Below the pieces are notes generated by a model, which searched no databases, was not told the origin of the DNA, and saw nothing but the letters and a program-made list of their open reading frames with translations. The translations under genes were made by a program, and so were the position numbers. Shown here in pieces: positions 43,458 through 52,743 of a stretch of 64,000 nucleotides of DNA (position 1 is its first letter; each line of letters begins with the position of its first letter). The DNA comes from Chitinibacter sp. FCG-7 (lineage in GTDB: Bacteria > Pseudomonadota > Gammaproteobacteria > Burkholderiales > Chitinibacteraceae). The stretch spans positions 2,914,001 through 2,978,000 of the forward strand of contig NZ_CP157355.1 in NCBI RefSeq assembly GCF_040047665.1, written 5' to 3'.

Positions 43458-46400
43458 TCACCGCTTCGTAATCTCCGCCCAAATCTTATCCAGCCGCTTC
43501 ACCGACACCGGATACGGAGTGCGTAATTCCTGCGCAAATAAGCCAACCCGTAATTCCTCAATCATCCAGCGGAACGGCAATAGGGTAGAGGTATCTCGCC
43601 CTTCGCGTTGCCACTTGTCGATTTCAGAAGTATACCTCTGCATCAATTCTGCTACTTCCGCGCCGCGCTGGCCGTCGCGGTTCGGGTTTTGTACGCGTTT
43701 TTCGAGTCGTACTTTCATCGCTTTGATGTAGATCGGCAGGCGTGGCAGTTGCTCCCATGGCGTGGCGGTGAGAAAGCCTTTGTAGATCAGCTCGCCAAGC
43801 TGGGTTTTCAGCTCGTTCTGAATATTGCCGCCTTTGGCGAGCAGCGTGCCCAGCGCGATAAAATCCGGTGCGATGTCGTTCAACGTGCGCAGCACGGCGT
43901 CGCGTACCGATGGCAGGCGTACTTTGGCGCGGCTTTTCTGCTCATCAAAGTCTTTCTTTTTGCGCGGCGCTTCGTCGTCGCCCAAGAAGGCGCGGTTGCA
44001 GATGCAGGCGATCACATCGGCCATCAACTCATCGCTATTGCCGAGGCTGCGGTAATGGATGGCGAGCTGGTTAAAGTTCGGTAGCGCCTTGGGTAATTGC
44101 TTTAGATGCTCTTTCAACTCGAACTGTAGCAAGCGTACGACACCGGCGCGGTGGGCTTCGTTCGCCGCGTGTTCGGTGTCAAACAGGCGAATCGCGACGC
44201 ATTCTTTACCCGCTTCGTCTTCATCGGGCACAAGGCCGGGGTAGCCGGTCATTGCTTTGCCGTGGCGTTTGAAATTGATCTTGGCGGGTAGATCGCCGAA
44301 ATCCCACTTCAAAATGCCCGATTTTTCAATGCCAGTGCTCTCGTCCGCCGTATCGCGGAAGGTCAGTTGCGCCGCTTCGCCGAGCTGCGCACGAATCGCG
44401 ATCAGATCGCGCCCCTGCGCCAGCTCTTGGCCTGCATCGTCAACAATGCGGAAATTCATCCGCAAATGCAAAGGCAGATCATTCCCATTGAAATCATCGG
44501 CGCTCACCGGCTGGCCGCAGCCACGCGTGGTAGCTTGGGCGAGTTGAGGTAGTAGCGGCGCTTCGCGGTCGGCGTTTTCCAGAGCGACCATCATTTTGGT
44601 CGCAAACTCGGGCACCGGCACGCACAGGCGGCGGATGGGTTTGGGCAGCGACTTGAGCAGCAGCGTGATTTTCTCGCGAATCAGGCCCGGCACCAACCAA
44701 TCGAAAGTGGCGTGATTGACGCGATTGAGCAAATGCAGGGGGAGGGTAATCGTCACACCATCAAGCACATGGCCGGGTTCAAAGCGATACCCTAGGGGCA
44801 ACTTCGCATCTTGCAGGCGGAAGAATTCCGGATATTGCTCCTCGGTGACCGCGGCGGCGCTGTGCTGCATCAGGTCTTCTTTACTTAAATACAGCAGCGT
44901 TGGGTTGAGCTTTTCGGCCTGTTTGCGCCACGCCTCAAAGCCCGCGCCGTTGACGATGTCGGCGGGGATTTTGGCGTCGAAAAAGGCGAACAGCGCGTTT
45001 TCATCGACCAATACGTCTTGGCGGCGGGCTTTGTGTTCCAGCTCTTCCACGTCAAGCAGCAAGGCAAAGTTGTGGTCGAAAAATTTGGCCTTGCTGTTGT
45101 AATTGAAACGCACCAAGGCTTCGCGGATGAAAATCTCACGCGACTCGGCGACGTTGATACTCCCATAGTGTACCTTTCTGCGCGCCACGATGGGCAAGCC
45201 ATACAGCGTGATACGTTCTGATGCGCTGACTTGGGCGTTGTCTTTGCTCCAGTGCGGGTCGAAATATTGCTTTTTGATCAGGTGCGGCGCGAGTTTTTCG
45301 ACCCATTCCGGCTCAATCGCCGCCACGCAACGTGCGTAGAGCTTGCTGGTTTCAACCAGCTCGGCGGCCACAATCCATTTTGGCCGCGCTTTTTTTAGGC
45401 CTGAGCCGGGGAAAACATTAAATTTAATCCCGCGCGCGCCCAGATATTCATCGTTTTCGGGTTGCTTAAAGCCCAGATTGCCCAGCAGACCGGTGATCAA
45501 GGCTTTGTGGATTTGCTCGAAAGTGCCGGGCTTTTCGTTCAAGCGCAATTCGCTCGCCATTTCTGACAGTTGTTTATGTAATTCGCGCCATTCGCGCAGA
45601 CGCAAGTACGACAGGAAGTTGCGGTGGCAATCCTGTACCAGCTGGCGGTTCGACGTTTTATCGGCGAGCAGTTTTTCAAAGAAATCCCACAGGCGCAGGT
45701 AGGACAGGAAATCCGATTTCTCTTCGGTAAATTTGGCGTGCGCCTGATCGGCTGCTTGGCGCGCGTCGAACGGGCGCTCGCGCGGGTCTTGCAGCGACAG
45801 ACCTGAGGCGATAATCAGCATTTCCTTCAGGCAGCCTTCGTCTTGCCCAGCGAGTAACATACGGCCAACGCGTGGATCGATTGGCAGCCGCGCGAGCTGC
45901 TGGCCGATATTAGTTAGGCGGTCGTTATCATCAACGGCGTTCAGCTCGCGCAATTGCTGATAGCCGTCAGCGATCAGCTTGCCTGATGGCGCTTCCAGGA
46001 AGGGGAATTCATCGACGCGGCCAAGGCGCAGCGCCGCCATCCGCAGGATGACGCCTGCGAGGCTAGAGCGGACGATTTCGGGGTCGGTAAATGGCGGGCG
46101 TAGGTTGAAATCGTCTTCCGAATAAAGCCGTACGCAAATCCCGCTGGCGACACGGCCGCAACGACCGGAGCGCTGGCGCGCCGACGCTTGCGAGATTTTT
46201 TCGATTAGCAATTGCTCAACTTTGGCGCGCGGGCTGTAGCGGTTGATGCGCGCCTGACCACTGTCGATCACATAACGGATGCCGGGTACGGTTAGCGAAG
46301 TCTCGGCGACGTTCGTTGCTAAGACAATACGTCGGCCAGTACTGCTGGGGCGGAAGATACGTTGTTGATCTTCGTTCGACAATCGGGCAAACAGCGGCAG

Positions 46401-47366
46401 CACTTCGGCGTCGCGCAGCTTGGCTTTGCGCAGCTCTTCCATCGTTTCGCGAATTTCGCGCTCGCCGGGTAAAAACACCAGCACATCGCCGCTACCATCG
46501 CGCCGCCATAACTCGTCCACCGCGTTGGCGATGGCTTCTTCCATTTCGATTTCTTGATCGTCTTCGTCGGTACTCGCCAGCGGTTTGTAGCGCACTTCGA
46601 CTGGATAGGTGCGACCTGACACTTCGAGCACCGGCGCGCCGTCGAAATGCTTGCTAAAACGATCCGCGTCGATGGTCGCGGAGGTAACGATGACTTTTAA
46701 ATCAGGGCGCTTAGGTAGGATTTGCTTTAAATAGCCAAGCAAGAAGTCAATATTCAGGCTGCGCTCGTGCGCCTCGTCAATGATGATGGTGTCGTAGTTA
46801 TTTAAGAATCGGTCACTTAAAGACTCGGCGAGCAAAATGCCGTCCGTCATCAATTTGATGTAGCTGGCGGGCGAGCTTTTATCGGTAAAGCGCACCTTGT
46901 AGCCGACGTAATGGCCGATTTCGGATTTCAATTCCTGCGCAATGCGGCTGGAGACCGAGCGTGCCGCCAAGCGGCGGGGCTGCGTGTGGCCGATCAGGCC
47001 GTGTACGCCGCGACCGAGTTCGAGGCAGATTTTGGGTAACTGCGTGGTTTTACCCGAGCCGGTTTCACCGCAAACGATCACGACCTGATGCTTGGCAATC
47101 GCGGCTTTGAGCTCATCGCGGCGCTGATTCACGGGCAGAAAATCGTCGTATTCGGGCGTCGGTAGCTTTTCGCGACGGATGGTTGTCTTTGCGAGCGATT
47201 TTTCAACCCCCGCAGCAAACTGTGCCTGCAATTGATCAGTCGGCTGATTGCGTTTGATGCGATCACCCATTTGGCTGATCAGCCGCGACAGGGGATGGCG
47301 GTCACTGGTTTGACAGTCGCCCAGCTGGGCGCGTAAAGGCTGAAGGTCGCGAAGAGTAAGAGTCAT
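43458..47366 (-). CDS. hrpA: ATP-dependent RNA helicase HrpA
   Basis: A 1302-residue DEAH-box RNA helicase of full HrpA length. Walker A is GETGSGKTT at residues 100-108, DEAH at 197-200, SAT near 230, then the conserved RQRSGRCGR motif VI, a ratchet/OB region and the long C-terminal HrpA-specific domain. In E. coli HrpA acts on stalled ribosomes and mRNA processing. Monocistronic; a PAS sensor lies upstream in the same direction at 108 bp. Confidence 0.96.
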   Translation of the reverse strand: MTLTLRDLQPLRAQLGDCQTSDRHPLSRLISQMGDRIKRNQPTDQLQAQFAAGVEKSLAKTTIRREKLPTPEYDDFLPVNQRRDELKAAIAKHQVVIVCGETGSGKTTQLPKICLELGRGVHGLIGHTQPRRLAARSVSSRIAQELKSEIGHYVGYKVRFTDKSSPASYIKLMTDGILLAESLSDRFLNNYDTIIIDEAHERSLNIDFLLGYLKQILPKRPDLKVIVTSATIDADRFSKHFDGAPVLEVSGRTYPVEVRYKPLASTDEDDQEIEMEEAIANAVDELWRRDGSGDVLVFLPGEREIRETMEELRKAKLRDAEVLPLFARLSNEDQQRIFRPSSTGRRIVLATNVAETSLTVPGIRYVIDSGQARINRYSPRAKVEQLLIEKISQASARQRSGRCGRVASGICVRLYSEDDFNLRPPFTDPEIVRSSLAGVILRMAALRLGRVDEFPFLEAPSGKLIADGYQQLRELNAVDDNDRLTNIGQQLARLPIDPRVGRMLLAGQDEGCLKEMLIIASGLSLQDPRERPFDARQAADQAHAKFTEEKSDFLSYLRLWDFFEKLLADKTSNRQLVQDCHRNFLSYLRLREWRELHKQLSEMASELRLNEKPGTFEQIHKALITGLLGNLGFKQPENDEYLGARGIKFNVFPGSGLKKARPKWIVAAELVETSKLYARCVAAIEPEWVEKLAPHLIKKQYFDPHWSKDNAQVSASERITLYGLPIVARRKVHYGSINVAESREIFIREALVRFNYNSKAKFFDHNFALLLDVEELEHKARRQDVLVDENALFAFFDAKIPADIVNGAGFEAWRKQAEKLNPTLLYLSKEDLMQHSAAAVTEEQYPEFFRLQDAKLPLGYRFEPGHVLDGVTITLPLHLLNRVNHATFDWLVPGLIREKITLLLKSLPKPIRRLCVPVPEFATKMMVALENADREAPLLPQLAQATTRGCGQPVSADDFNGNDLPLHLRMNFRIVDDAGQELAQGRDLIAIRAQLGEAAQLTFRDTADESTGIEKSGILKWDFGDLPAKINFKRHGKAMTGYPGLVPDEDEAGKECVAIRLFDTEHAANEAHRAGVVRLLQFELKEHLKQLPKALPNFNQLAIHYRSLGNSDELMADVIACICNRAFLGDDEAPRKKKDFDEQKSRAKVRLPSVRDAVLRTLNDIAPDFIALGTLLAKGGNIQNELKTQLGELIYKGFLTATPWEQLPRLPIYIKAMKVRLEKRVQNPNRDGQRGAEVAELMQRYTSEIDKWQREGRDTSTLLPFRWMIEELRVGLFAQELRTPYPVSVKRLDKIWAEITKR

Positions 47367-47474
47367 TACCGCTGCAGTGTGCTGATGAAATCAAGCTGGC
47401 GATTTTAGCATGCGGCAGGGTAGGGCAAGTGTCTGGCTTGTGCGGCTGCGGCTGGATAGGCCTGAAAAAACGCC

Positions 47475-48725
47475 TTAGTGCAATGTGACCAGATGGCTGG
47501 CGGTTTGGGTGTCGCTGACCGAGCAGACTTTGCATTCGATCTGCTCGCCATTATGCGCAGCCAGCGATAGCGTTTCGCAGCTATCAAGGCTGTGCGCTTG
47601 GGCGTTGAAGGTACTGAGTGCTTCGCCGATTAGTTGCTCGGGGTTGATATTGAGCCGCTGACAGGCTGCGTGGTTGGCGAACAGGATTTGCCCGTGCTGC
47701 ACCAGCATAAAGGCGTGCGGCAAGGCGTTGGCCATGGCCCTGACGAGTACGGCGCTGTCATTTTTGGCGGCGTCGTTTTCTTTCTGGGCGGTGATGTCGA
47801 TGGCAATGCTCAGGATATAGGTTTTGCCTTCGCGCTCAACGGCCAGCTTGGTGATGTCAAACCAGTGGGTGCGACCATTATTCAGGGTGCAATGGTCTTC
47901 GATGCGAAGCGTCTCGCCCGTGGCGAGCACATCATGGTCACCAGCGCTTAATATGGGGGTATCGTCGTCCAGCCCCATGTGGGAGTGCACTATGAGGTCA
48001 TGCCCCAGTAGGGTTTGTGTGGCTTGATTGACGAGCAGGAAACGCCCGTGCCGATCGCGGATAAAAATCAGGTTCGGGCTGGAGTCGATAATCTGCTGGG
48101 TGAACATTTGCTGCTTGAATAGTGCCGCCTCGGTGGCTTTGATGTGCGAAATGTCACGGATGATGACGACGCAATCACGGTGGCTTAGCGGGGTAAGGCG
48201 CGCTTCAAAGGTGTGCTGGATGTTTTCGTTGCCCAGCGTGTATTCAAAGCGGGTGGCTTGCTGCGTGCTCTGGATTTCGATCAGGCTTTCCAGAAATTGC
48301 CGCGAGACGCGAGCCGGGAATATGCTGGCCAGCTTGCTGACCTGATCGCCCGCCGGGTGATGGGGGATCTGGCTGTTATTGTGCGCGGTAACGCGACGGC
48401 TGGCGTAGTCTATCGTCCAGAGCAAATCGGAAACCCCGGCCAGTACGTCGCGCGGATTGGCTGGTGGGACTATCGTTGTCTGGTTTTCGGTATAGGTTTT
48501 TTTCTCTTTGGGCTTTGATACCAATGCGCTCCAGAGTAATGACAGTGCGCTGGCGAGCGCCAAAACAATCAGCCACGGTTGCCAAGCGGGGTGCTGGCTT
48601 AAATCAATGGTCAATAAGGCAATGCAAATCAAGACACTGAGCGTTAAGGTAATCAGCTGGCCGTAGTGCAGGCAATAGCCGTGCCACTGGATGGTATGAG
48701 TCTGCTCGGTAGAATTGGCCGCCAT
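47475..48725 (-). CDS. Membrane PAS-domain sensor without output domain
   Basis: A 416-residue protein. Two N-terminal membrane helices (about 22-43 and 47-67) are followed by three PAS-like units: about 90-205 (VSDLLWTIDYASRRVTAHN to VVIIRDISHIKATE), 210-330 (IIDSSPNLIFIRDRHGRFLLVNQAT to LSIAIDITAQKEND) and 335-416 (ALPHAFMLVQHGQILFANHAACQRL). It ends without GGDEF, EAL, histidine kinase or methyl-accepting domain, so it may be truncated or signal by partner contact. The stop at 47475 is clean, and hrpA follows. Confidence 0.82.
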   Translation of the reverse strand: MAANSTEQTHTIQWHGYCLHYGQLITLTLSVLICIALLTIDLSQHPAWQPWLIVLALASALSLLWSALVSKPKEKKTYTENQTTIVPPANPRDVLAGVSDLLWTIDYASRRVTAHNNSQIPHHPAGDQVSKLASIFPARVSRQFLESLIEIQSTQQATRFEYTLGNENIQHTFEARLTPLSHRDCVVIIRDISHIKATEAALFKQQMFTQQIIDSSPNLIFIRDRHGRFLLVNQATQTLLGHDLIVHSHMGLDDDTPILSAGDHDVLATGETLRIEDHCTLNNGRTHWFDITKLAVEREGKTYILSIAIDITAQKENDAAKNDSAVLVRAMANALPHAFMLVQHGQILFANHAACQRLNINPEQLIGEALSTFNAQAHSLDSCETLSLAAHNGEQIECKVCSVSDTQTASHLVTLH

Positions 48726-48957
48726 AAATTACCCTGCTATGCAGCAACTGGTGTTATTTGATCAAGGAGTTTAGCGCTAAAGGCGGTGAATGGCGATGAA
48801 AGTTGCATGCTGATAGATTCATCACAACAGTTTGCCTGTGTACTTTTGTGCTGAGTTGGGCGAGTAAAAGAAAGGCGTAATTAGATTGGCTTTTCAAAGT
48901 CAGCAAAGAATTGCATTGCAATTGAAATAGCTTGAGGTTTGAAACTTGATGTGCTGA

Positions 48958-49033
48958 TGGTGGGTCGTGACGGGGTCGAACCGCCGACATTCTGCTTGTA
49001 AGGCAGACGCTCTACCAACTGAGCTAACGACCC
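48958..49033 (-). tRNA. tRNA-Val(TAC), copy 1
   Basis: A 76-nt cloverleaf with encoded CCA: GGGTCGT acceptor, anticodon loop CTTACAA (anticodon TAC) and GGTTCGACC T-arm. Last of nine tRNA genes in transcription order. Confidence 0.97.
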
Positions 49034-49056
49034 AATTTTGAGGTGTATCTGGATTT

Positions 49057-49133
49057 TGGCGGAGTGGACGGGACTCGAACCCGCGACCCCCGGCGTGACA
49101 GGCCGGTATTCTAACCAACTGAACTACCACTCC
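49057..49133 (-). tRNA. tRNA-Asp(GTC), copy 1
   Basis: A 77-nt cloverleaf with encoded CCA: GGAGTGG acceptor, anticodon GTC in CCTGTCACG, GGTTCGAGTCC T-arm. Confidence 0.97.
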
Positions 49134-49175
49134 GCAGTGGTATTGATTTTGCTACTTATCTTCACAAGCGTGAAG

Positions 49176-49251
49176 TGGTGGGTCGTGACGGGGTCGAACC
49201 GCCGACATTCTGCTTGTAAGGCAGACGCTCTACCAACTGAGCTAACGACCC
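49176..49251 (-). tRNA. tRNA-Val(TAC), copy 2
   Basis: Identical in sequence to the other Val copies; 76 nt with CCA. Confidence 0.97.
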
Positions 49252-49274
49252 AATTTTGAAGCGATCAAAACTGG

Positions 49275-49351
49275 TGGCGGAGTGGACGGGACTCGAACCC
49301 GCGACCCCCGGCGTGACAGGCCGGTATTCTAACCAACTGAACTACCACTCC
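49275..49351 (-). tRNA. tRNA-Asp(GTC), copy 2
   Basis: Identical in sequence to the other Asp copies; 77 nt with CCA. Confidence 0.97.
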
Positions 49352-49394
49352 GCAGTGGTATTGATTTTTGCTACTTATCTTCACAAGCGTGAAG

Positions 49395-49470
49395 TGGTGG
49401 GTCGTGACGGGGTCGAACCGCCGACATTCTGCTTGTAAGGCAGACGCTCTACCAACTGAGCTAACGACCC
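49395..49470 (-). tRNA. tRNA-Val(TAC), copy 3
   Basis: Identical in sequence to the other Val copies; 76 nt with CCA. Confidence 0.97.
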
Positions 49471-49492
49471 AATTTTAAAACGATCAAACTAG

Positions 49493-49569
49493 TGGCGGAG
49501 TGGACGGGACTCGAACCCGCGACCCCCGGCGTGACAGGCCGGTATTCTAACCAACTGAACTACCACTCC
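49493..49569 (-). tRNA. tRNA-Asp(GTC), copy 3
   Basis: Identical in sequence to the other Asp copies; 77 nt with CCA. Confidence 0.97.
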
Positions 49570-49611
49570 GCAGTGGTATTGATTTTTGCTGCTTACTTCA
49601 CCTGAGTGAAG

Positions 49612-49687
49612 TGGTGGGTCGTGACGGGGTCGAACCGCCGACATTCTGCTTGTAAGGCAGACGCTCTACCAACTGAGCTAACGACCC
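49612..49687 (-). tRNA. tRNA-Val(TAC), copy 4
   Basis: Identical in sequence to the other Val copies; 76 nt with CCA. Confidence 0.97.
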
Positions 49688-49702
49688 TTTGTTTTATACT
49701 TT

Positions 49703-49779
49703 TGGCGGAGTGGACGGGACTCGAACCCGCGACCCCCGGCGTGACAGGCCGGTATTCTAACCAACTGAACTACCACTCC
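49703..49779 (-). tRNA. tRNA-Asp(GTC), copy 4
   Basis: Identical in sequence to the other Asp copies; 77 nt with CCA. Confidence 0.97.
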
Positions 49780-49808
49780 GCAGTGGTATAAATGTCCTCT
49801 AAAGTGAG

Positions 49809-49884
49809 TGGTGGGTCGTGACGGGGTCGAACCGCCGACATTCTGCTTGTAAGGCAGACGCTCTACCAACTGAGCTAACGACCC
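49809..49884 (-). tRNA. tRNA-Val(TAC), copy 5, first of the array
   Basis: Promoter-proximal tRNA gene, 76 nt with CCA. The array promoter should lie in 49885-49980. Confidence 0.97.
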
Positions 49885-49981
49885 TTTCGCTAGAAGCTTT
49901 ATCGCCCCTCGCTTGAGAGAGGCCGGATTAAAACATGCCACCCCAATGGCCGTCAACAGTTTTGAGTGGATTTTCCGATGA

Positions 49982-50007
49982 AAAAAGCGCCAGAAATGGC
50001 GCTTTTT
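49982..50007 (-). terminator. Terminator after small gene, upstream of tRNA array
   Basis: AAAAAGCGCCA and TGGCGCTTTTT arms with a GAAA loop. It ends transcription from the 72-residue gene before the tRNA array. Confidence 0.8.
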
Positions 50008-50039
50008 AGCTAAGCTTTTGAAAAATAAAATGATAAATT

Positions 50040-50258
50040 TTAGGCGTAGGTATCAATTTTATTGCGCGCTTCGTCCATTCTTTGTGCCATGGCTTGGCGA
50101 TCTTGAATATCCTGCAGTCCTTGTTGGGTGATGCTTTCTTTTTTTCGATCCAGACGCTCTACACTTTGGCTGATTGCCTGTGCGGTTTGTTGCGAGCCTT
50201 GCTGAATAGTTTGAGCTACGCTAGTGCTGAAATTCATGACCGAATTGATTGTGGACAT
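50040..50258 (-). CDS. Small hypothetical helical protein
   Basis: A 72-residue protein, MSTINSVMNFSTSVAQTIQQ at the start, Gln/Ser-rich and predicted helical throughout with a charged C-terminal half (RLDRKKESITQQGLQDIQDRQ). AAGGAG stands 6 bp before this ATG; an adjacent ATG at 50261 is the alternative. No family recognised; a coiled-coil or surface role is a guess. It is transcribed away from the PilZ gene. Confidence 0.6.
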   Translation of the reverse strand: MSTINSVMNFSTSVAQTIQQGSQQTAQAISQSVERLDRKKESITQQGLQDIQDRQAMAQRMDEARNKIDTYA

Positions 50259-50410
50259 CATGCTCTCCTTGTTGATCGATGTCATATTACCCAATATACA
50301 ATTGCTCTAACGCGTTAACTATCTGGACTGATAGTCGGTACTTTGCCTTATCTGCGTTGCACGTTAAGATTTTGTTCTGATTTTTATCTGTTTCTTCTTC
50401 TGGGTTGAGC

Positions 50411-50728
50411 ATGAGTGTAGGTCTGAAAGAGCGTGATCAGCGCGGAGCCTTGCGTGTTGCGGTGAATTGCAAGGTGAAAATTCGCCCGATGGATCTTGGT
50501 CTGCCATTTTATGGCGAATGCACCGATTTGAGCGTGACTGGAATGACGGTGCAGACTAGCTACGTTCCTCGCCCTGATGAAGAGTTTGATATTTATGTCA
50601 TGCCTGCGCGCACGCCGGGTATGCGGCGTGAGCCTTTTTCTGCCCGGGTTAAAGTCAGGCGCAGCCATCGCCTAGATATGCTGTCTTTGTACGAGCTTGG
50701 CCTTGAGATAGTTCAGGTGCACACATAA
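50411..50728 (+). CDS. PilZ domain protein
   Basis: A 105-residue single-domain PilZ protein, predicted to bind cyclic di-GMP: N-terminal RxxxR motif (ERDQRGALRVAVNCKV) and the D/NxSxxG motif as DLSVTGM. It lacks other domains, so it likely acts as an adaptor in surface, motility or polysaccharide control. The ATG at 50411 is preferred over the in-frame TTG at 50405. A deacetylase gene follows 64 bp downstream in the same direction. Confidence 0.87.
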   Translation: MSVGLKERDQRGALRVAVNCKVKIRPMDLGLPFYGECTDLSVTGMTVQTSYVPRPDEEFDIYVMPARTPGMRREPFSARVKVRRSHRLDMLSLYELGLEIVQVHT

Positions 50729-50792
50729 ATCCTTTAAACTGTCGGCTTTTGGCCCTTTGTACGGTCAAGCCGACACCTGTTTAAGTGGATTC

Positions 50793-51692
50793 ATGAAGCT
50801 GATAGCCCTCAAAATTGATGTAGACAACACGCAGGCCATGCAAACCGGCTTGCCCGCCATCGTGGATATACTGCGTGCTCGTAATGTAGGGGCGACTTTT
50901 TTTTGGTCTTTGGGGCTAGAAAAGAATGGCCGCTTTTTGATGCCGGCATATGGTCTGCGGCGCATGCCGGGTATGTCTAATCTTCCGCTCAAGCACCGTT
51001 TTGGTTTTGCTCCTTTGTTGCTTGGCAGTTTGCGGCCGGCCAAAAGTCTAGCCAAACAGGCTGCTGCCGTTTTATCCGAATTAAGCGACGCCCAGTTTGA
51101 ACATGCTGTGCGACCAGCTTGCCGCCATCTTTGGCAGGCCAGAATAAGTGAGCAATCGGCCGAAGAAACGCGAGAGCAATATCAGCAAACACTGCAGGCA
51201 TTTGAGCGCTTGACGGAGAAAAAGCCGATTGCTCACGCTGCACATGGCTGGCAAATGAACCGGGCGGCGTTTCGTTTGAGTCAGCTCAATCAGCTCAGTT
51301 TTGCCAGTGATTGCCGTGGTTTTTCACCATTCTGGCCTGTGGTGGAAGGTGAGTACGTTCGCTGTTTGCAGATTCCGGTGACTTTACCCATGCTGGAGGA
51401 ATTACTGCCATTGCAATCTGCTGACGAGGCTGTGCAATCGCTACTGCAAACCACGGCTGCTGCCACGACCGATCTGCATGTGTTCAATATTGCCGCTGAT
51501 TTTGATGTGCAATATAGCGAGCAACTGGCTGCACTGCTCGATGGCTGGATTGCGCAGGGCTATCAGCTTGTCTCGCTGGGTGGCTTAAAAAACAGCCTTG
51601 ATTTGCAGGCAGTGCCTTACCACCATGTCGGGCAAGCTCAGGTGTCCGGTCGGGTAGGGCTGCTCTCTGTGCAGGCTGGCGCTTACCCCTGA
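50793..51692 (+). CDS. ArnD-like polysaccharide deacetylase family protein
   Basis: A 299-residue NodB-fold deacetylase starting MKLIALKIDVDNTQAMQTGLPAIVDILRARNVGATFFWSLG, close to ArnD, the deformylase of the aminoarabinose lipid A pathway; the KIDVD motif supplies the Asp pair at the active site. The HGW and TDLHVFNIAADFD segments further on carry likely metal or catalytic residues. No other arn genes are adjacent, so the substrate could be another formylated or acetylated sugar lipid. ATG 50793 aligns with the family start. A strong terminator follows. Confidence 0.8.
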   Translation: MKLIALKIDVDNTQAMQTGLPAIVDILRARNVGATFFWSLGLEKNGRFLMPAYGLRRMPGMSNLPLKHRFGFAPLLLGSLRPAKSLAKQAAAVLSELSDAQFEHAVRPACRHLWQARISEQSAEETREQYQQTLQAFERLTEKKPIAHAAHGWQMNRAAFRLSQLNQLSFASDCRGFSPFWPVVEGEYVRCLQIPVTLPMLEELLPLQSADEAVQSLLQTTAAATTDLHVFNIAADFDVQYSEQLAALLDGWIAQGYQLVSLGGLKNSLDLQAVPYHHVGQAQVSGRVGLLSVQAGAYP

Positions 51693-51715
51693 GCTGCTTT
51701 TGCGCCGCTTGAATG

Positions 51716-51744
51716 AAAAAAGCCGACCTTGAGTCGGCTTTTTT
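51716..51744. terminator. Bidirectional terminator
   Basis: AAAAAAGCCGAC and GTCGGCTTTTTT arms with loop CTTGA, between the convergent deacetylase and DHH genes. A GTGCCCA triplet repeat follows (51745-51765). Confidence 0.9.
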
Positions 51745-51769
51745 GTGCCCAGTGCCCAGTGCCCAGCGC

Positions 51770-52702
51770 TTAGCCATCGGCGGTGATTTTGAGCATGAGT
51801 TCACGCAATACAGTATCAACCTCATCGTTGGCGACCTGGCAAGTACCGGCATTTTCGTGGCCGCCGCCGCCATACTCGAGCATGAGTGCGCCGATATTGG
51901 TTTGAGATGAGCGATTGATAATTGATTTACCGGTCGCAAACACGGTATTGCGTTGTTGCACTCCCCACATGACGTGGATCGAGATATTGCACTGCGGATA
52001 CATGGCGTAAATCATAAAGCGGTTGGTTGCGTAGATGGTGTCTTCTTCGCGTAAATCGAGTACAACCAGATTGTCGTAAATACGGCTACAGCGCTTGATT
52101 TGCTCTTTGGCCAGTGGCGCATGCTCCTGATAGAGCTCGATGCGTTCAAGCACGTCGGGCAGCGCCAGAATCTCGTCAATATTGTGATTGTGGCAATATT
52201 TGATCAGATCCATCATCAGCTGGTAATTGGAAATGGTAAAGCTGCGAAAGCGGCCCAGCCCGGTTCTGGCATCCATCAGGTAGTTCAGCAGTACCCAGCC
52301 GCTGGGGTTCAGAATCTCTTCGCGGGTAAATTCAGCCGAATCAGCTTTGTCCACCGCCAGCATCATGTCATCGGAGATATTGGCAAATCTCTCCTTGCCA
52401 CCGTAATAGTCATAGACCACTCGCGCTGCTGAAGGTGCGCTGGGGTCGATGATGTGGTTTTTTATTTCGCCAGTATTGCGGATGGTTTCGGAGAGATGAT
52501 GATCAAACGCCAGATAAGCGCCTTCTACATAGGGCAGATTGGTCGTGATGTCGTTGGCATTGATTGCGATTTTGCCATCCTGCATGTCTTTGGGGTGAAC
52601 AAACAGGATATCGTCAATCATATCCAGTTCATTAAGCAGGACTGCGCAGACTAGTCCATCGAAGTCGCTGCGGGTCACTAGGCGATATTTTTTTTCCGAC
52701 AT
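51770..52702 (-). CDS. DHH/DHHA1 family phosphoesterase
   Basis: A 310-residue exopolyphosphatase-related protein. Metal-binding motifs: DFDG near residues 13-16, DHH at about 67-69 and the C-terminal DHHA1 motif GGGGHENAGTC. Relatives include nanoRNases, cyclic dinucleotide phosphodiesterases and inorganic pyrophosphatases; the substrate here cannot be fixed. The N-terminus RLVTRSDFDGLVCAVLLNEL differs from RecJ, which is larger. It lies upstream of a terminator and downstream of qmcA in the same direction. Confidence 0.85.
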   Translation of the reverse strand: MSEKKYRLVTRSDFDGLVCAVLLNELDMIDDILFVHPKDMQDGKIAINANDITTNLPYVEGAYLAFDHHLSETIRNTGEIKNHIIDPSAPSAARVVYDYYGGKERFANISDDMMLAVDKADSAEFTREEILNPSGWVLLNYLMDARTGLGRFRSFTISNYQLMMDLIKYCHNHNIDEILALPDVLERIELYQEHAPLAKEQIKRCSRIYDNLVVLDLREEDTIYATNRFMIYAMYPQCNISIHVMWGVQQRNTVFATGKSIINRSSQTNIGALMLEYGGGGHENAGTCQVANDEVDTVLRELMLKITADG

Positions 52703-52743
52703 GGGGCTTCTCCAGCATTAACTCTTCTTAGCTTAGGTGTTTT

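Noticed and set aside
44744..44792. GGGTAA...GATACCC at 49 bp within hrpA
   Set aside because: Encodes a segment that looks conserved in HrpA; treated as coincidence.
49038..49956. Open frames across the tRNA array with AEWTGLEPATPGVTGRYSNQ repeats
   Set aside because: They are translations of the tRNA-Asp and tRNA-Val genes.
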